Part shown: positions 50,603 through 59,690 of the stretch, piece by piece
Numbering within the stretch: position 1 is the stretch's first letter
How the letters are laid out: each line of letters opens with the position of its first letter
Source of the DNA: Verrucomicrobiia bacterium
Lineage (GTDB): Bacteria > Verrucomicrobiota > Verrucomicrobiia > Palsa-1439
Reading direction: 5' to 3'
Length of the DNA: 64,000 bases
NCBI GenBank assembly: GCA_035577545.1
Contig: DATLVI010000004.1
Coordinates: 1 to 64,000 of the forward strand
Notes under the pieces: model-generated
Told to the model about the DNA's origin: nothing
Databases searched by the model: none
Seen by the model: the letters and a program-made list of their open reading frames with translations, nothing else
Made by a program: the position numbers and the translations under genes

Positions 50603-51961
50603 TCAGTGCGGCGCGGTTGTGGCTGTCAGCTTATTGTGAACAAAGATGATGTTCTGGCGGAGGACGTAGAATTGGTCGGCGAAGGAAGCCGGGACTTTCA
50701 TTTTATTCGTGGTTTTCTCGATGTGCGCGAGGCGGGTGAGCAATTCCTCCCGATTCTGGGGTGTCGGGTTGGCGAAGGCGCCCTGTTCGACCGATAACAG
50801 CGCGCGGTAGGAACGGTAGATCCGCAGGCGGATTTGCCAGCGATAGACCGTCGGGATGAGTCGCAGTCCCGGGACCAACACGAACAACATCGGGACAAAG
50901 GCCACCAGGATGCGATTTACGCGGCTGGCCAGCCAGAAGGGCAGGGAACGGTAGAGGAAACTCTTGCCCGATGTGTAGTAACGGCGTGCTTCGTCACTGA
51001 GGCGCAGGTCAACTTCCAGCGGAGCCGGGAATTCGTCACGGTGCTGGAACAGGGCAGCGCGCCCATGCACTTCACGCGCGGCCTCCAGCAACAAATCGAT
51101 CAACGCAGGATGCAGGTTGGCCCGCGCAACCAGTTCGACCGTCGGGGCGACCAGGTTGACATCGCGCGGCGGAATGTCCTTCCCAAAATCAACGACTCCC
51201 CGCGGAAGCTGGAGCTTGTTCAGGTAATGGATGCGGCGCGCATAACCGTCGGCTTGGGCGAAATCGAAAAGCTGGATGTCCGGTGTCCGCAGAAGCTTGC
51301 GCATGGTCTGTGTCGAGGCGGAGTCGCCCATCAAGAAGACAGCATCCACAGTACCCGCGAGCAATGCCCTGGCGGCCTCTTCGGCGTCCAGATCCAGGAG
51401 CGTGGTCGCGCCACCGGCTTCGATGCCGTTGGCCTGAAGCAGGGCGGAAGCGAGGGTCCGCGTGCCACTGCCCTCGGGGCCAATTGCCAGCCGTTTGCCG
51501 TTGAGTTCGGAAAGCAGGTTGATCGGTGTGGCGCTGTGATAGAAAACCAGCAGCGGTTCGTAGGCGACACTCCCGAGCGAAACCAGTTGGTCGGTCTCGA
51601 CCTCATTGGTCACGCCACCTTGAACGAACCCAATGTCGACATGAAAAGCGGGGTCGCAAAGCCGTTTGAGGTTTTCCAGCGAGCCTGCGGACGGAAGGAC
51701 ATTCAACTTTACACCGCTACGCGCCAGAATGGCGCGATATCTCTCGGCGGTCTTTTGGAATGCACTGCCCTCGGGACCGCTGCTGATGGTAATGGCGTGG
51801 GGCGGGGCCGAGTGAATGAACCAGAAGACGGCAATGATGGTGGCAGAACCAATTAGGAGAAGGGCGCTGATCGCCGCGGCACGGCCAAGCCCAAAAGTTT
51901 CCGTGAACACTGCCAGAAACCGGGCGAGACGGGTTTTTTCTGTCGTGGGTGATTCCATCAT
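50603..51961 (-). CDS. TAXI-type TRAP solute-binding protein with membrane anchors
   Basis: 453 residues from ATG 51961 or 51958. An N-terminal helix (AAISALLLIGSATIIAVFWF) anchors a periplasmic binding domain of the TAXI family (~50-335): ITISSGPEGSAFQKTAERYR, LPSAGSLENLKRL, DIGFVQGG, IGPEGSGTR and DAVFLMGD. After it come a second helix (VNRILVAFVPMLFVLVPGL) and a C-terminal cytoplasmic segment of ~85 residues. TAXI proteins normally deliver small acids to a TRAP permease, but no permease gene lies nearby. It could be a receptor-like sensor. The next gene upstream starts about 70 bp away. Confidence 0.82.
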   Translation of the reverse strand: MMESPTTEKTRLARFLAVFTETFGLGRAAAISALLLIGSATIIAVFWFIHSAPPHAITISSGPEGSAFQKTAERYRAILARSGVKLNVLPSAGSLENLKRLCDPAFHVDIGFVQGGVTNEVETDQLVSLGSVAYEPLLVFYHSATPINLLSELNGKRLAIGPEGSGTRTLASALLQANGIEAGGATTLLDLDAEEAARALLAGTVDAVFLMGDSASTQTMRKLLRTPDIQLFDFAQADGYARRIHYLNKLQLPRGVVDFGKDIPPRDVNLVAPTVELVARANLHPALIDLLLEAAREVHGRAALFQHRDEFPAPLEVDLRLSDEARRYYTSGKSFLYRSLPFWLASRVNRILVAFVPMLFVLVPGLRLIPTVYRWQIRLRIYRSYRALLSVEQGAFANPTPQNREELLTRLAHIEKTTNKMKVPASFADQFYVLRQNIIFVHNKLTATTAPH

Positions 51962-52028
51962 ATATATGGGACATCCTAGCACTGCTCGGCACACATGCTC
52001 AAGGTGTCGCCAGGATCGGCGGCGGTCA

Positions 52029-52265
52029 TTACTTTGGCTTCTGGCTCGTACTCGAGGAGGGAGGGGTCCACTTTAAGGCGACCGTCCGCTCCTTATCCGG
52101 CCCGGAAGCACTTGCTGGACTGGTGGGGGGGCCTGGTTTTGTCGCGACGAGACTGGGAACGCGAATCTCCTGTCCGCACTTGGGACACGGAACGAGAAGG
52201 CCGGCTCCGGCCTCGTCGATCACCATGTGCTGTTGGCACCCAGGGCAGCCGAAGGAAATATCCAT
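52029..52265 (-). CDS. Small zinc-ribbon protein
   Basis: 78 residues. The first 40 form a zinc ribbon CPGC...CPKC with MDISFGCPGCQQHMVIDEAG and GAGLLVPCPKCGQEIRVP, closely like the first domain of the GYF_2 protein at 38081-38722. A Pro/Ser-rich tail of ~35 residues follows. Such short forms may be truncated versions of the larger protein or free zinc-ribbon modules. No ligand or partner known. Confidence 0.7.
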   Translation of the reverse strand: MDISFGCPGCQQHMVIDEAGAGLLVPCPKCGQEIRVPSLVATKPGPPTSPASASGPDKERTVALKWTPPSSSTSQKPK

Positions 52266-52359
52266 GAACCGCGCTCTCCTTTCTACCGCCGGCTGAATGG
52301 TAGTCCCGCGTGGCGCTTACAGCAAGGAATTTCCGAACGCGTGGTGGCAGTAGTGGCGC

Positions 52360-55300
52360 TCAGGGATAGGTGATATGGATGCGGTAAAACTTGTTGGACT
52401 GGGTCGCGTTCAAATCGGTGATCGTCACCTGGCCACCGTTGGTCATGGGACCGGCAAAACCGGTAAGCTGCGTCCAGATGCCGCTGGCCAGATCGACACT
52501 GAACTGCGGGGTATAGGTTCTGCCGGAGGCCACGGGAGCAAAGAACAGATTATTCTGTGATGGCTGGTTCGGCACACCGGCAACGTTGAGAACAAACACC
52601 GCAGTCGGATCGATGGGATTCAATCCGGCGCTGTACTTGAACAGGTTGTTCTGACCGGTGCCGTCGGCGTCCAGGTTGGCCAGCGAGTTGTCGGCAAACT
52701 GGCCCGTCGGGTGGTTGAAGTACGCAAGCATCCACCAATCGGGAATACCATCGGCGTCGCTATCAAGGTCGGCGATCTTGCGGATTTGAATTCCCGAAGC
52801 GCGGGCGTTGTCGGTGATCGGAATGAAGTCCATTTCAAGTTGCGCGGCGGCCACGGTACATGTGAAAACGCGCGTCACCGGGATGTTCTTGCCGCCGGCG
52901 GTCGCGAAAATGTCGAAATTAGTCAGCACCTCCTGGCCCTGAAGGAATACGTTAAAGACCCGCTGATTGCTGCCACTCCAGTAGGTCTCTGCCTCGAGCA
53001 GCATCGTTTCGTAGATGCCCGGGGGACAATCGAAGAGGTAACTGTACCCCCCGGATGCGGTGCTGTAACGCTCGCGCTGATAGAGCGGCCATACGCTCGC
53101 GCAGACGCCGGAAATCGCGTTGTTGACGTAACCGCCGGCGCCATTTCCCGAATACCCAAACGAACCGGGTGAGTAAGCCTGGTCCGCCACCCACACGTTC
53201 GAGGCGCAATCGGTGACGTTGCTCGGATTACCGGCGCTGATGCGCGCGAGGTAGGCGCCCGGCACGTTGATCACGCGCACCGTGACGGACGGGATGCTCG
53301 ACACGTTGCCCGATCCGTCGGTGGCGCGCGCGGAGATGGTGTGCAGGCCGTTCACGATGGCCGGCGTGGTGAGCGAGAACGACCAGTTCGTCGTGCCCGT
53401 GGCGATGCTCCAGCCCCCATTATCGACACTGACCTCGACCTTCGCCACGGCGACGTTGTCGCTGGCCAAGCCCGTGACCGAGACGGTGCCCGCGACTGTG
53501 GAGCCATTCGTGGGCGAGTTAATGGCGACGGACGGGGGGACTGATTCAAAGACGGGATCGGCGATTTTTTTTACGCGGATGGCGGAGACACGGGCATTGG
53601 TCTCGAACGCGGTGGCGACGTCGTTGAAGTCAATTTCGAGTTGTCCGCTGGAGACAATGTTGGTGAATGTGACCGCGATCGCCTTGTTGGACCCACCCGC
53701 AGCGGCGAAGATGTCGAAATTGCTCAAGACCTGCTGGCCCAGGATGGAGACGTTGAAAAGCCGCTGACCGGGGGCATTCCAGCGAGTCTCCGCGTTGTAC
53801 AAGGTTGTTTCGTACGTCCCGTTTGGACAATCGAACAGCGCCGTGAAGGTCACGCCGAGATGTTCCGATTGGTAGAGGACGTCGTCATCCGTGCCGGCAA
53901 TCGCGTTGGCGATCATGTTGCTGCCGCCACCATTGATACCAAACGAGCCCGCGTGCCAGGGGCGATCTTCCACCCACATCGCCCCGCCGTGATCGAGATA
54001 GGGACGACCGCCGCCGTTAATCCGCGCCTCGTAAGGGGGCGGCGGTGTCTGGTTGAGGTACGTTGTTACCAGATGCGATTGGGTGATCGGCGCCGACGGT
54101 ATCACCATCCGTACCAGATGTTCCGCGCCGTCCACGTAGTAACCTGACGGAGCCGAGGTCAACGATTCCGCGCTGGTGAAGCTGGCCAATGACGCGCCGT
54201 CCGCGACCACGGCGGAAACAGCATTCGTGCAATACACTTCCACCTGCCAGGTGCGCTGAGTTGGCTGACCGACGTACGAGCCCGCTGCACCGCCGATGTT
54301 TAGGGCCACGCTATTGCTTAACACCGCCGCACTGATCGAAGTGGTGGCGAACTGATTGGAGCGAAATCCGGTCGACACGCCATCGTCATCGTAGAGTGTA
54401 TAGCCGGCGTTCGTACTGCAGTAGACGCGCACGCCGCGCAGGCTGCCGTCGTCGAACTGACTCGACTGGACGTACGGCCCGAGAGGCGTGATCGAGTTGT
54501 CGCGGTAGAACGCGGGGATCTGTCCCATGGGGGCCGGCCAGTTTGTCGTCACTGGTCCATTGAGCACCTGTCCGCCCCAAAGGTCGACCCACTTTCCGCC
54601 CGGCAGGTAAACGGACCGCGAGCCTGCTCCCTGTGTGATCACCGGGGCGACCATGATATTCGATCCGAACATGAATTGTGTGCCATTGACGAACCCGTTG
54701 GTGTCGCCTGGGAACGCCAGCGGCAGCGCGCGATCCATCGGGATTCCCGTGTCAAATGTCTCGCGTGCCGTCGTGTACTCGTACGGCAACAGGCGATAAT
54801 GCAACTTCATCATGTTGCGGCAATGATCCTGCACAAACAGATCGAACTCGTACGGGGCCACCGGCTTGCTGTCCACGCCGTGGGCGCGAAACACCGGACA
54901 AAATGCCCCGAACTGAAACCACCGCACATACAGCTCATCCGTCGGTGTTCCCGTGAACCCGCCGATGTCGCTCCCGAAATAGTTCAAGCCTGACAAACCA
55001 TAATTGCAGATCGCATTCAGATGCGCCGCGAACGTTGTCCAATCCGCGCCGGTATCATTCGTCCAATGCCCCACGCCAAACCGGTGGTCGCCCGCAAACC
55101 CCGAGCGGCTCAGGATGTACAGCCGCGCATTGGGATAGTTTGCGGCAAATCCCTCCGCCAGTCCCTGATGCCACAGAAAGTTGTAGACGTTGTGCATCTC
55201 CGACTCGCGATGCCCGCCCAACAGGTAATCATTCGCGTTGTCCTGTTCCGGTTCGCCGAGGTCCGTCCAGAATCCCGCGATGCCCGCGTCATACAACGGC

Positions 55301-56502
55301 TTGATCTTCGAAAACCACCAACCGCGCGCCGACGGGTTGGAAAAATCGACATAGCCGGCCGAGTTGTAAAACCCGTTATTCACCTGGATGCTCGGCGTTG
55401 TCATCGCGGCATCGGTGGTCAGGAGATAATGCGCCGCTGCCGCTGCGTTGAAGTTGCTGAGCGCGGGTTGGTTGGCGTTGTTGATGTATTCCTCGTGGAT
55501 ATTGATGGTCTTGACGCCCAGATTTGCCAACGCCGTCAGGTTGCTCGACGGATTGGGAAAGTTGGTGTTGTCCCACGTCAGCCCGCCCATCACGCTCGGC
55601 GATCCGAACCAGTACAGATCCAGAATCAGTGTGTCCACCGGCAGGTCGTTTGTCCGAAATGTGCTCACCGCTGTGTACATCTGCGACCAGTTGCGATACC
55701 CATACTTCGACTGCATGTATCCCATTGCCCAACGCGGCGCGACAGGCGCGGTGCCGACGATTTGCCCATATCGATTCAACGCGTCCGCCGGGGTGTTTCC
55801 ACCGATGAAGTAGTAGTTTAGTTCGCCATTCGAAACCAAGGCCCGCCACTGTGTCGTGCCCGACTGGGTGAAATCCCATGTCTGCGAGTACGTGTTGTCC
55901 ATGAACACGCCGTAACCCTTCGACGACACCATCAGCGGCACCGCCATGTCCGTCATCGCTCCCGACGAGAATCCGCTGCGCGCGTTGTACAGTGTGCGCG
56001 TCTGTCCGCGATAGCTCAGCGGTTTGCCGAGCACGAGCCCGAGCCCGTAAAACTGCTCGCCAGCCGGCATCGTGAACATGTGGCTGGTGTTGGTGGGACT
56101 GCCCGCCGTGAACGACAGGCCGGTCGTGTTCGTGTCCGTGAGCCACACCGTTCCGTCGAGCTTGCGAAACGTCAGGCGCAAGGGCGTCTTCTGCACGTTT
56201 ACCTGCAGCCCCGGCGTCGTAACCGTCAACGTGCTTCCATCCACCACACTGATTGCCGGACGCGCCCAGGCCTTGATAACCGTCAGTGAAGTATTCGTAT
56301 TAAACGGCGCGCCACTCGGTTCCATGCGCACCCGAACGACGTTCGCGTCAACGAATTCCAACTTCACATTGGCCGTCGCGCAAGTGAACGTGAGTTCGTT
56401 CAGCGAATTGCTGGACCACGAAACGACATTACCGGGATCCGCGAAGCTGATGGCAGGCAGACCGAGCAGGAGGGCCAAAGAGAGCGTCATGGCTCGTTTC
56501 AC
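52360..56502 (-). CDS. Secreted GH31 alpha-glycosidase with two malectin-like repeats and TSP3/Ig-like tail
   Basis: 1380 residues. A signal peptide (LSLALLLGLPAISFA) precedes the N-terminal beta-sandwich and the GH31 (beta/alpha)8 domain (~240-660): nucleophile D414 in GFWTDLGEPE, general acid/base D483 in HWTNDTGADW, and YFGSDIGGF. Alpha-glucosidase or alpha-xylosidase are candidates. After the C-terminal beta domains come two homologous ~160-residue carbohydrate-binding-like repeats (~845-1010 and ~1110-1270, both with YET-L--AET-W and QEVL/QQVLSNFDIFA-AGG), an Ig-like domain between them, a calcium-binding-type DSDADGIPDWW segment and a C-terminal module ending FYRIHITYP. Extracellular polysaccharide degradation is likely. 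Confidence 0.93.
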   Translation of the reverse strand: MKRAMTLSLALLLGLPAISFADPGNVVSWSSNSLNELTFTCATANVKLEFVDANVVRVRMEPSGAPFNTNTSLTVIKAWARPAISVVDGSTLTVTTPGLQVNVQKTPLRLTFRKLDGTVWLTDTNTTGLSFTAGSPTNTSHMFTMPAGEQFYGLGLVLGKPLSYRGQTRTLYNARSGFSSGAMTDMAVPLMVSSKGYGVFMDNTYSQTWDFTQSGTTQWRALVSNGELNYYFIGGNTPADALNRYGQIVGTAPVAPRWAMGYMQSKYGYRNWSQMYTAVSTFRTNDLPVDTLILDLYWFGSPSVMGGLTWDNTNFPNPSSNLTALANLGVKTINIHEEYINNANQPALSNFNAAAAAHYLLTTDAAMTTPSIQVNNGFYNSAGYVDFSNPSARGWWFSKIKPLYDAGIAGFWTDLGEPEQDNANDYLLGGHRESEMHNVYNFLWHQGLAEGFAANYPNARLYILSRSGFAGDHRFGVGHWTNDTGADWTTFAAHLNAICNYGLSGLNYFGSDIGGFTGTPTDELYVRWFQFGAFCPVFRAHGVDSKPVAPYEFDLFVQDHCRNMMKLHYRLLPYEYTTARETFDTGIPMDRALPLAFPGDTNGFVNGTQFMFGSNIMVAPVITQGAGSRSVYLPGGKWVDLWGGQVLNGPVTTNWPAPMGQIPAFYRDNSITPLGPYVQSSQFDDGSLRGVRVYCSTNAGYTLYDDDGVSTGFRSNQFATTSISAAVLSNSVALNIGGAAGSYVGQPTQRTWQVEVYCTNAVSAVVADGASLASFTSAESLTSAPSGYYVDGAEHLVRMVIPSAPITQSHLVTTYLNQTPPPPYEARINGGGRPYLDHGGAMWVEDRPWHAGSFGINGGGSNMIANAIAGTDDDVLYQSEHLGVTFTALFDCPNGTYETTLYNAETRWNAPGQRLFNVSILGQQVLSNFDIFAAAGGSNKAIAVTFTNIVSSGQLEIDFNDVATAFETNARVSAIRVKKIADPVFESVPPSVAINSPTNGSTVAGTVSVTGLASDNVAVAKVEVSVDNGGWSIATGTTNWSFSLTTPAIVNGLHTISARATDGSGNVSSIPSVTVRVINVPGAYLARISAGNPSNVTDCASNVWVADQAYSPGSFGYSGNGAGGYVNNAISGVCASVWPLYQRERYSTASGGYSYLFDCPPGIYETMLLEAETYWSGSNQRVFNVFLQGQEVLTNFDIFATAGGKNIPVTRVFTCTVAAAQLEMDFIPITDNARASGIQIRKIADLDSDADGIPDWWMLAYFNHPTGQFADNSLANLDADGTGQNNLFKYSAGLNPIDPTAVFVLNVAGVPNQPSQNNLFFAPVASGRTYTPQFSVDLASGIWTQLTGFAGPMTNGGQVTITDLNATQSNKFYRIHITYP

Positions 56503-56566
56503 AGGGGTGCATTTTACCCGGCGACCATTGAATAATCAATGTTAGAGTGGTACACAGGTTATAGCA

Positions 56567-57580
56567 ATGCGAGTACCGGAGACAATGCGCGCGATGCTGC
56601 TGGAGACGCCGAAGCAGCCACTGCGTCTGAAGGAAGTGCCCGTTCCCCGTCCCAAGCCGAACCAAATTCTGGTTCGCGTCCATGCTTGCGGGGTATGTCG
56701 CACGGATTTGCATATCGTTGACGGGGAACTTACCGAACCAAAGCTTCCGCTGATACCCGGCCATGAAATCGTGGGAAGCGTCGCTGAGATCGGCGAGAAA
56801 GTCCGAAACTTTCGCATCGGCGACCGGGTGGGTGTGCCCTGGCTGGCATTTGCCTGCGGCGAGTGTCGTTACTGCAAGAAGGACCAGGAGAACCTTTGTG
56901 AGAATGCGCTCTTCACTGGTTACACGGTCAACGGTGGCTTTGCAGAATACACGGTGGCTGATGCGCGATTCAGTTTTCGCCTTACGGCAGACCCCGGGGA
57001 CGCGGAGACTGCGCCGTGGTTGTGCGCCGGCCTGATCGGCTATCGCTCGTATCGAATCGCCGGGAAGGACGCACAGAACCTGGGGCTTTATGGATTTGGC
57101 GCGGCAGCTCACATCCTCACTCAAGTGGCGATCTACCAGAAAAGACGAGTTTACGCTTTTACAAGACCGGGAGACAGCAAGGGCCAGGAGTTTGCCCGAC
57201 GCCTCGGGGCGGTGTGGGCCGGTGGTTCCGACGAACGGCCGCCGGAACAATTGGATGCGGCCATCATCTTTGCGCCCGTCGGCGCGCTGGTTCCGGCTGC
57301 CCTTCGCGCGGTCGGCAAGGGGGGTGTAGTTGTTTGCGGTGGAATTCACATGAGCGATATTCCTTCCTTTCCGTATCAACTGCTTTGGGAAGAACGAGCT
57401 GTGCGGTCGGTCGCCAATCTGACGCGTCGGGATGGTGAGGAATTCCTGAAGCTTGCTCCGGAAGTGCCGGTCAAAACCCAGGCGCAGATGTATCCACTGG
57501 ACCGGGCCAATGATGCTTTGCAGGATTTGCGTGACGGGAAAATTGAGGGTGCGGCTGTGCTATCAATGGACGCATCCTAA
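56567..57580 (+). CDS. Zinc-dependent medium-chain alcohol dehydrogenase
   Basis: 337 residues. Catalytic zinc ligands include C44 and H66/E67 in GVCRTDLHIV and PGHEIVG; structural zinc cysteines are C97, C100, C103 and C111. The coenzyme loop is LYGFGAAAHI, a GxGxxx variant of GxGxxG. The set resembles AdhP/AdhA-type enzymes that oxidise or reduce short-chain alcohols and aldehydes with NAD(H). ATG 56567 or 56585 may start it. It abuts the next gene (ATG overlapping the stop). It lacks an encapsulation peptide and is 40 kb from the BMC operon, so it is probably not its partner, though it could supply acetaldehyde reduction in the cytosol. Confidence 0.88.
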   Translation: MRVPETMRAMLLETPKQPLRLKEVPVPRPKPNQILVRVHACGVCRTDLHIVDGELTEPKLPLIPGHEIVGSVAEIGEKVRNFRIGDRVGVPWLAFACGECRYCKKDQENLCENALFTGYTVNGGFAEYTVADARFSFRLTADPGDAETAPWLCAGLIGYRSYRIAGKDAQNLGLYGFGAAAHILTQVAIYQKRRVYAFTRPGDSKGQEFARRLGAVWAGGSDERPPEQLDAAIIFAPVGALVPAALRAVGKGGVVVCGGIHMSDIPSFPYQLLWEERAVRSVANLTRRDGEEFLKLAPEVPVKTQAQMYPLDRANDALQDLRDGKIEGAAVLSMDAS

Positions 57581-58320
57581 TGCGGTCGTCTCGTATCGGT
57601 TTGGGCATCGTTCGTTTCTTTGCTGGCGATCTTCGCCGGCGGACGATGTTGTTCGTGGTGACTCCGCTGATTGTCGTCTGTTTTTTTGGGAGCCTGGCGC
57701 TGGCCGTGGCGCTCCTGCCGCAGGCTTACGATTGGCGGATGATGAGCATTTCTCAACTGCTCTATCCGCGGGTGAACCCGGAATTTCATTTCATTCCCGC
57801 GATGGGGTTGGCCCTGACCGGTGTGTTGCTGGTGCCTTTTGCCGGCTACGTCAGACGCCGACTCGGTTTTGATTCGCCGGCAGTTCGGGCCGGGGCTGTC
57901 TCTTTTGCCGGAGGGGCGATCTGCTTGATCCTGGCCAGCCTGATCACCTCGCATCCGCTGCATGGACGCGCGGCCGTCCCCAAATTGCACGAAGTACTAG
58001 GCCGTCTTGCCGGGGTGGGCCTCGGCGGGGGAATACTGTTGTTCGAATTCCATGTATTGAAATACCGCCGCCGGGACGGAAGTGCTTGGGTGAGTCGCGG
58101 CCTGATTTTTTGGTGGAGCCTGATCACCGGGCCGGCGATTGTCCTGTTTATCCTCCGGCTTGTCATCGCGGCGCGTTTTCAGGTTCTGGAGCCGTTGACC
58201 CGGAGCCTTAAACAATCCCCGATTTGGCATTTGGGGTTCTGGGAATGGATCGGATCGGTAGCCGTGATAGTGTTTCTGGTGGTGTCGGCGTGGCTTCTAC
58301 CCGCAGACGGGTCTGGATAG
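57580..58320 (+). CDS. DUF998-like seven-helix membrane protein
   Basis: 246 residues with about six to seven helices. The pattern of a first helix, YDWRMMSISQLL, then helical pairs and a final helix GSVAVIVFLVVSAWLLP is like the DUF998 family. The function of that family is unknown. The ATG overlaps the alcohol dehydrogenase stop, so the two are co-transcribed. No further clue. Confidence 0.6.
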   Translation: MRSSRIGLGIVRFFAGDLRRRTMLFVVTPLIVVCFFGSLALAVALLPQAYDWRMMSISQLLYPRVNPEFHFIPAMGLALTGVLLVPFAGYVRRRLGFDSPAVRAGAVSFAGGAICLILASLITSHPLHGRAAVPKLHEVLGRLAGVGLGGGILLFEFHVLKYRRRDGSAWVSRGLIFWWSLITGPAIVLFILRLVIAARFQVLEPLTRSLKQSPIWHLGFWEWIGSVAVIVFLVVSAWLLPADGSG

Positions 58321-58397
58321 TGCTGGATAGCGCCAGGGGTTGCTTGCGGCGCTGGACTAAACGCGACCGAAGTGGCATATTCCAAGCCGCCACGGTT

Positions 58398-58473
58398 GCC
58401 GGCGTAGCTCAATTGGCAGAGCAGCTGATTTGTAATCAGCAGGTTATCAGTTCAAGTCTGATCGCCGGCTCCA
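58398..58473 (+). tRNA. tRNA-Thr (anticodon TGT)
   Basis: Acceptor GCCGGCG pairs with CGCCGGC, D-arm GCTC-AATTGGCA-GAGC, anticodon stem CTGAT/ATCAG around loop TTGTA with anticodon TGT, T-arm ATCAG-TTCAAGT-CTGAT, discriminator T and an encoded CCA (58471-58473). All stems pair. It decodes ACA and probably ACG. The next gene starts 12 bp downstream. Confidence 0.95.
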
Positions 58474-58524
58474 CTTCTGGCTAACGTGGCCGGAGATGAC
58501 GACTCATTTCGTTCTAATCCTTGC

Positions 58525-58839
58525 ATGTTTCTACCCGGGCAAAAAGTAGTGTGCGTCGATGATGTCTTTCCGGAGGCGATCAAGAAATTCTACTGGAAAC
58601 TTCCGGTCAAGGGCGTGACCTACACCATTCGCGACCTGGTGCCGGGCGTTGATCTCGGTGGTGAAGGAGGCGAGATGTGCACCTATCTCGTGGAACTTAT
58701 CAATCCGTGTAGTGACGCGCCCCCCTATCCCGAGCGGGGTTTCAGGGCGGAGCGGTTCCGTCCCCTGGAAACCGACACGGAGACGGATTGCCAAACGGAC
58801 GATGTGACCGAGGAAGTTGCTGACGCGGTGGCAAAATGA
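58525..58839 (+). CDS. Conserved small protein of unknown function
   Basis: 104 residues from ATG 58525; a GTG at 58486 would add 13. FLPGQKVVCVDDVFPE, KLPVKGVTYTIRDLVPG and EMCTYLVELIN look like a small beta-barrel of the kind found in phage-like or PVC proteins (KOW/SH3-like), but I cannot name a family. The C-terminus is acidic (DTETDCQTDDVTEEVADAV). No operon partner is clear. Confidence 0.55.
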   Translation: MFLPGQKVVCVDDVFPEAIKKFYWKLPVKGVTYTIRDLVPGVDLGGEGGEMCTYLVELINPCSDAPPYPERGFRAERFRPLETDTETDCQTDDVTEEVADAVAK

Positions 58840-58870
58840 TCCTTACCCGGCGCAGGAAAGTCGTGGTTGA

Positions 58871-59302
58871 ATGGGCGCTGGAGAGAGGCTACGTTTAGCG
58901 GCCATGGTGGAAGAGAAGCGGGAGAAAAAGGTGATGCACCGCGTCCTGGTGGTTGACGACGACCACGATTTGGCGGTGTTGTTGGGCGAGGTGCTGACCT
59001 ACGAGAACTGCGAGGTCGACATCGCGGCCAACGGCATGGAAGCGATGGATCGCTTGCGCACGGCGGACTACGACGCGGTCCTTTGCGACTTGATGATGCC
59101 TCGCATCGATGGCGAGGTCCTCTACAACGATGTGGTGCGGGACTACCCGTTTCTCGCCAATCGCTTTCTCTTCGTCACGGGCCAGGCGTCGCGCAAGGCC
59201 GGCTTCAGCGACTTTGTTTGGCGCACCGGCAATGAACTCATCGAGAAGCCGTTCGACATCCAGCAACTCCGCACCGCTATTCGCGAGATCTTTCTGCGCT
59301 GA
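58871..59302 (+). CDS. Single-domain (CheY-like) response regulator
   Basis: 143 residues from ATG 58871, or 132 from 58904. One receiver domain: acidic pocket VVDDDHDL, phospho-acceptor Asp in DAVLCDLMMP, Thr in FVTGQAS and Lys in LIEKPFDIQQL. No output domain. Such proteins relay a phosphate or switch a partner by binding. No kinase gene is adjacent. A partner outside the window, or the kinases at 22-35 kb, are possible but unsupported. Confidence 0.85.
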   Translation: MGAGERLRLAAMVEEKREKKVMHRVLVVDDDHDLAVLLGEVLTYENCEVDIAANGMEAMDRLRTADYDAVLCDLMMPRIDGEVLYNDVVRDYPFLANRFLFVTGQASRKAGFSDFVWRTGNELIEKPFDIQQLRTAIREIFLR

Positions 59303-59690
59303 GACGTTGGGATGGCTTGACACTTTTGTCCAATCACGGGCCCCTTTTTGGCCGGTAGAACGCACGTTCCCGCCTGGTCTCCGTGGTGAGCCTCTTGATT
59401 TCACGCGACTTGGGAAGTTGGCAGGGCTGGTGCTAAACATACCAGCGTCGGGATGGGGGATGCCCGGCGACAGGAGGACAACCCCTCCGTGACGTGGTTG
59501 CGGAACGATCTGCTTCCGACGCACGGAAGAATGGGCCGCGCTGAGCAACAAGCGTTGAACGATCGACGCGCGTCAGACAGAAGAGCGGTTCAAGCAATAA
59601 ACGCGGGGCCGAGTTTCCATTCTGTGGAAATTCGGCCCCCGTGTTTTAGGACGTGACCGCCCGAGGCCCGCCGCTATAATCCCCTACGCG
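59303..59690. other. Intergenic region upstream of mutS
   Basis: 388 bp without a supported gene. It contains a strong hairpin at its end. The frames here have no domain or ribosome-binding site. Confidence 0.45.
59604..59638 (+). terminator. Rho-independent-type hairpin before mutS
   Basis: GGGGCCGAGTTTCCA at 59604-59618 pairs with TGGAAATTCGGCCCC at 59624-59638 (one G-T pair, otherwise perfect) around a 5-nt loop, then CGTGTTTT. It lies about 300 bp after the response regulator and 50 bp before mutS, so it likely closes an upstream transcript. Confidence 0.75.

Noticed and set aside
56567-57580. Alcohol dehydrogenase as an enzyme of the microcompartment
   Set aside because: It is 40 kb from the BMC operon and has no targeting helix; a cytosolic role is simpler.
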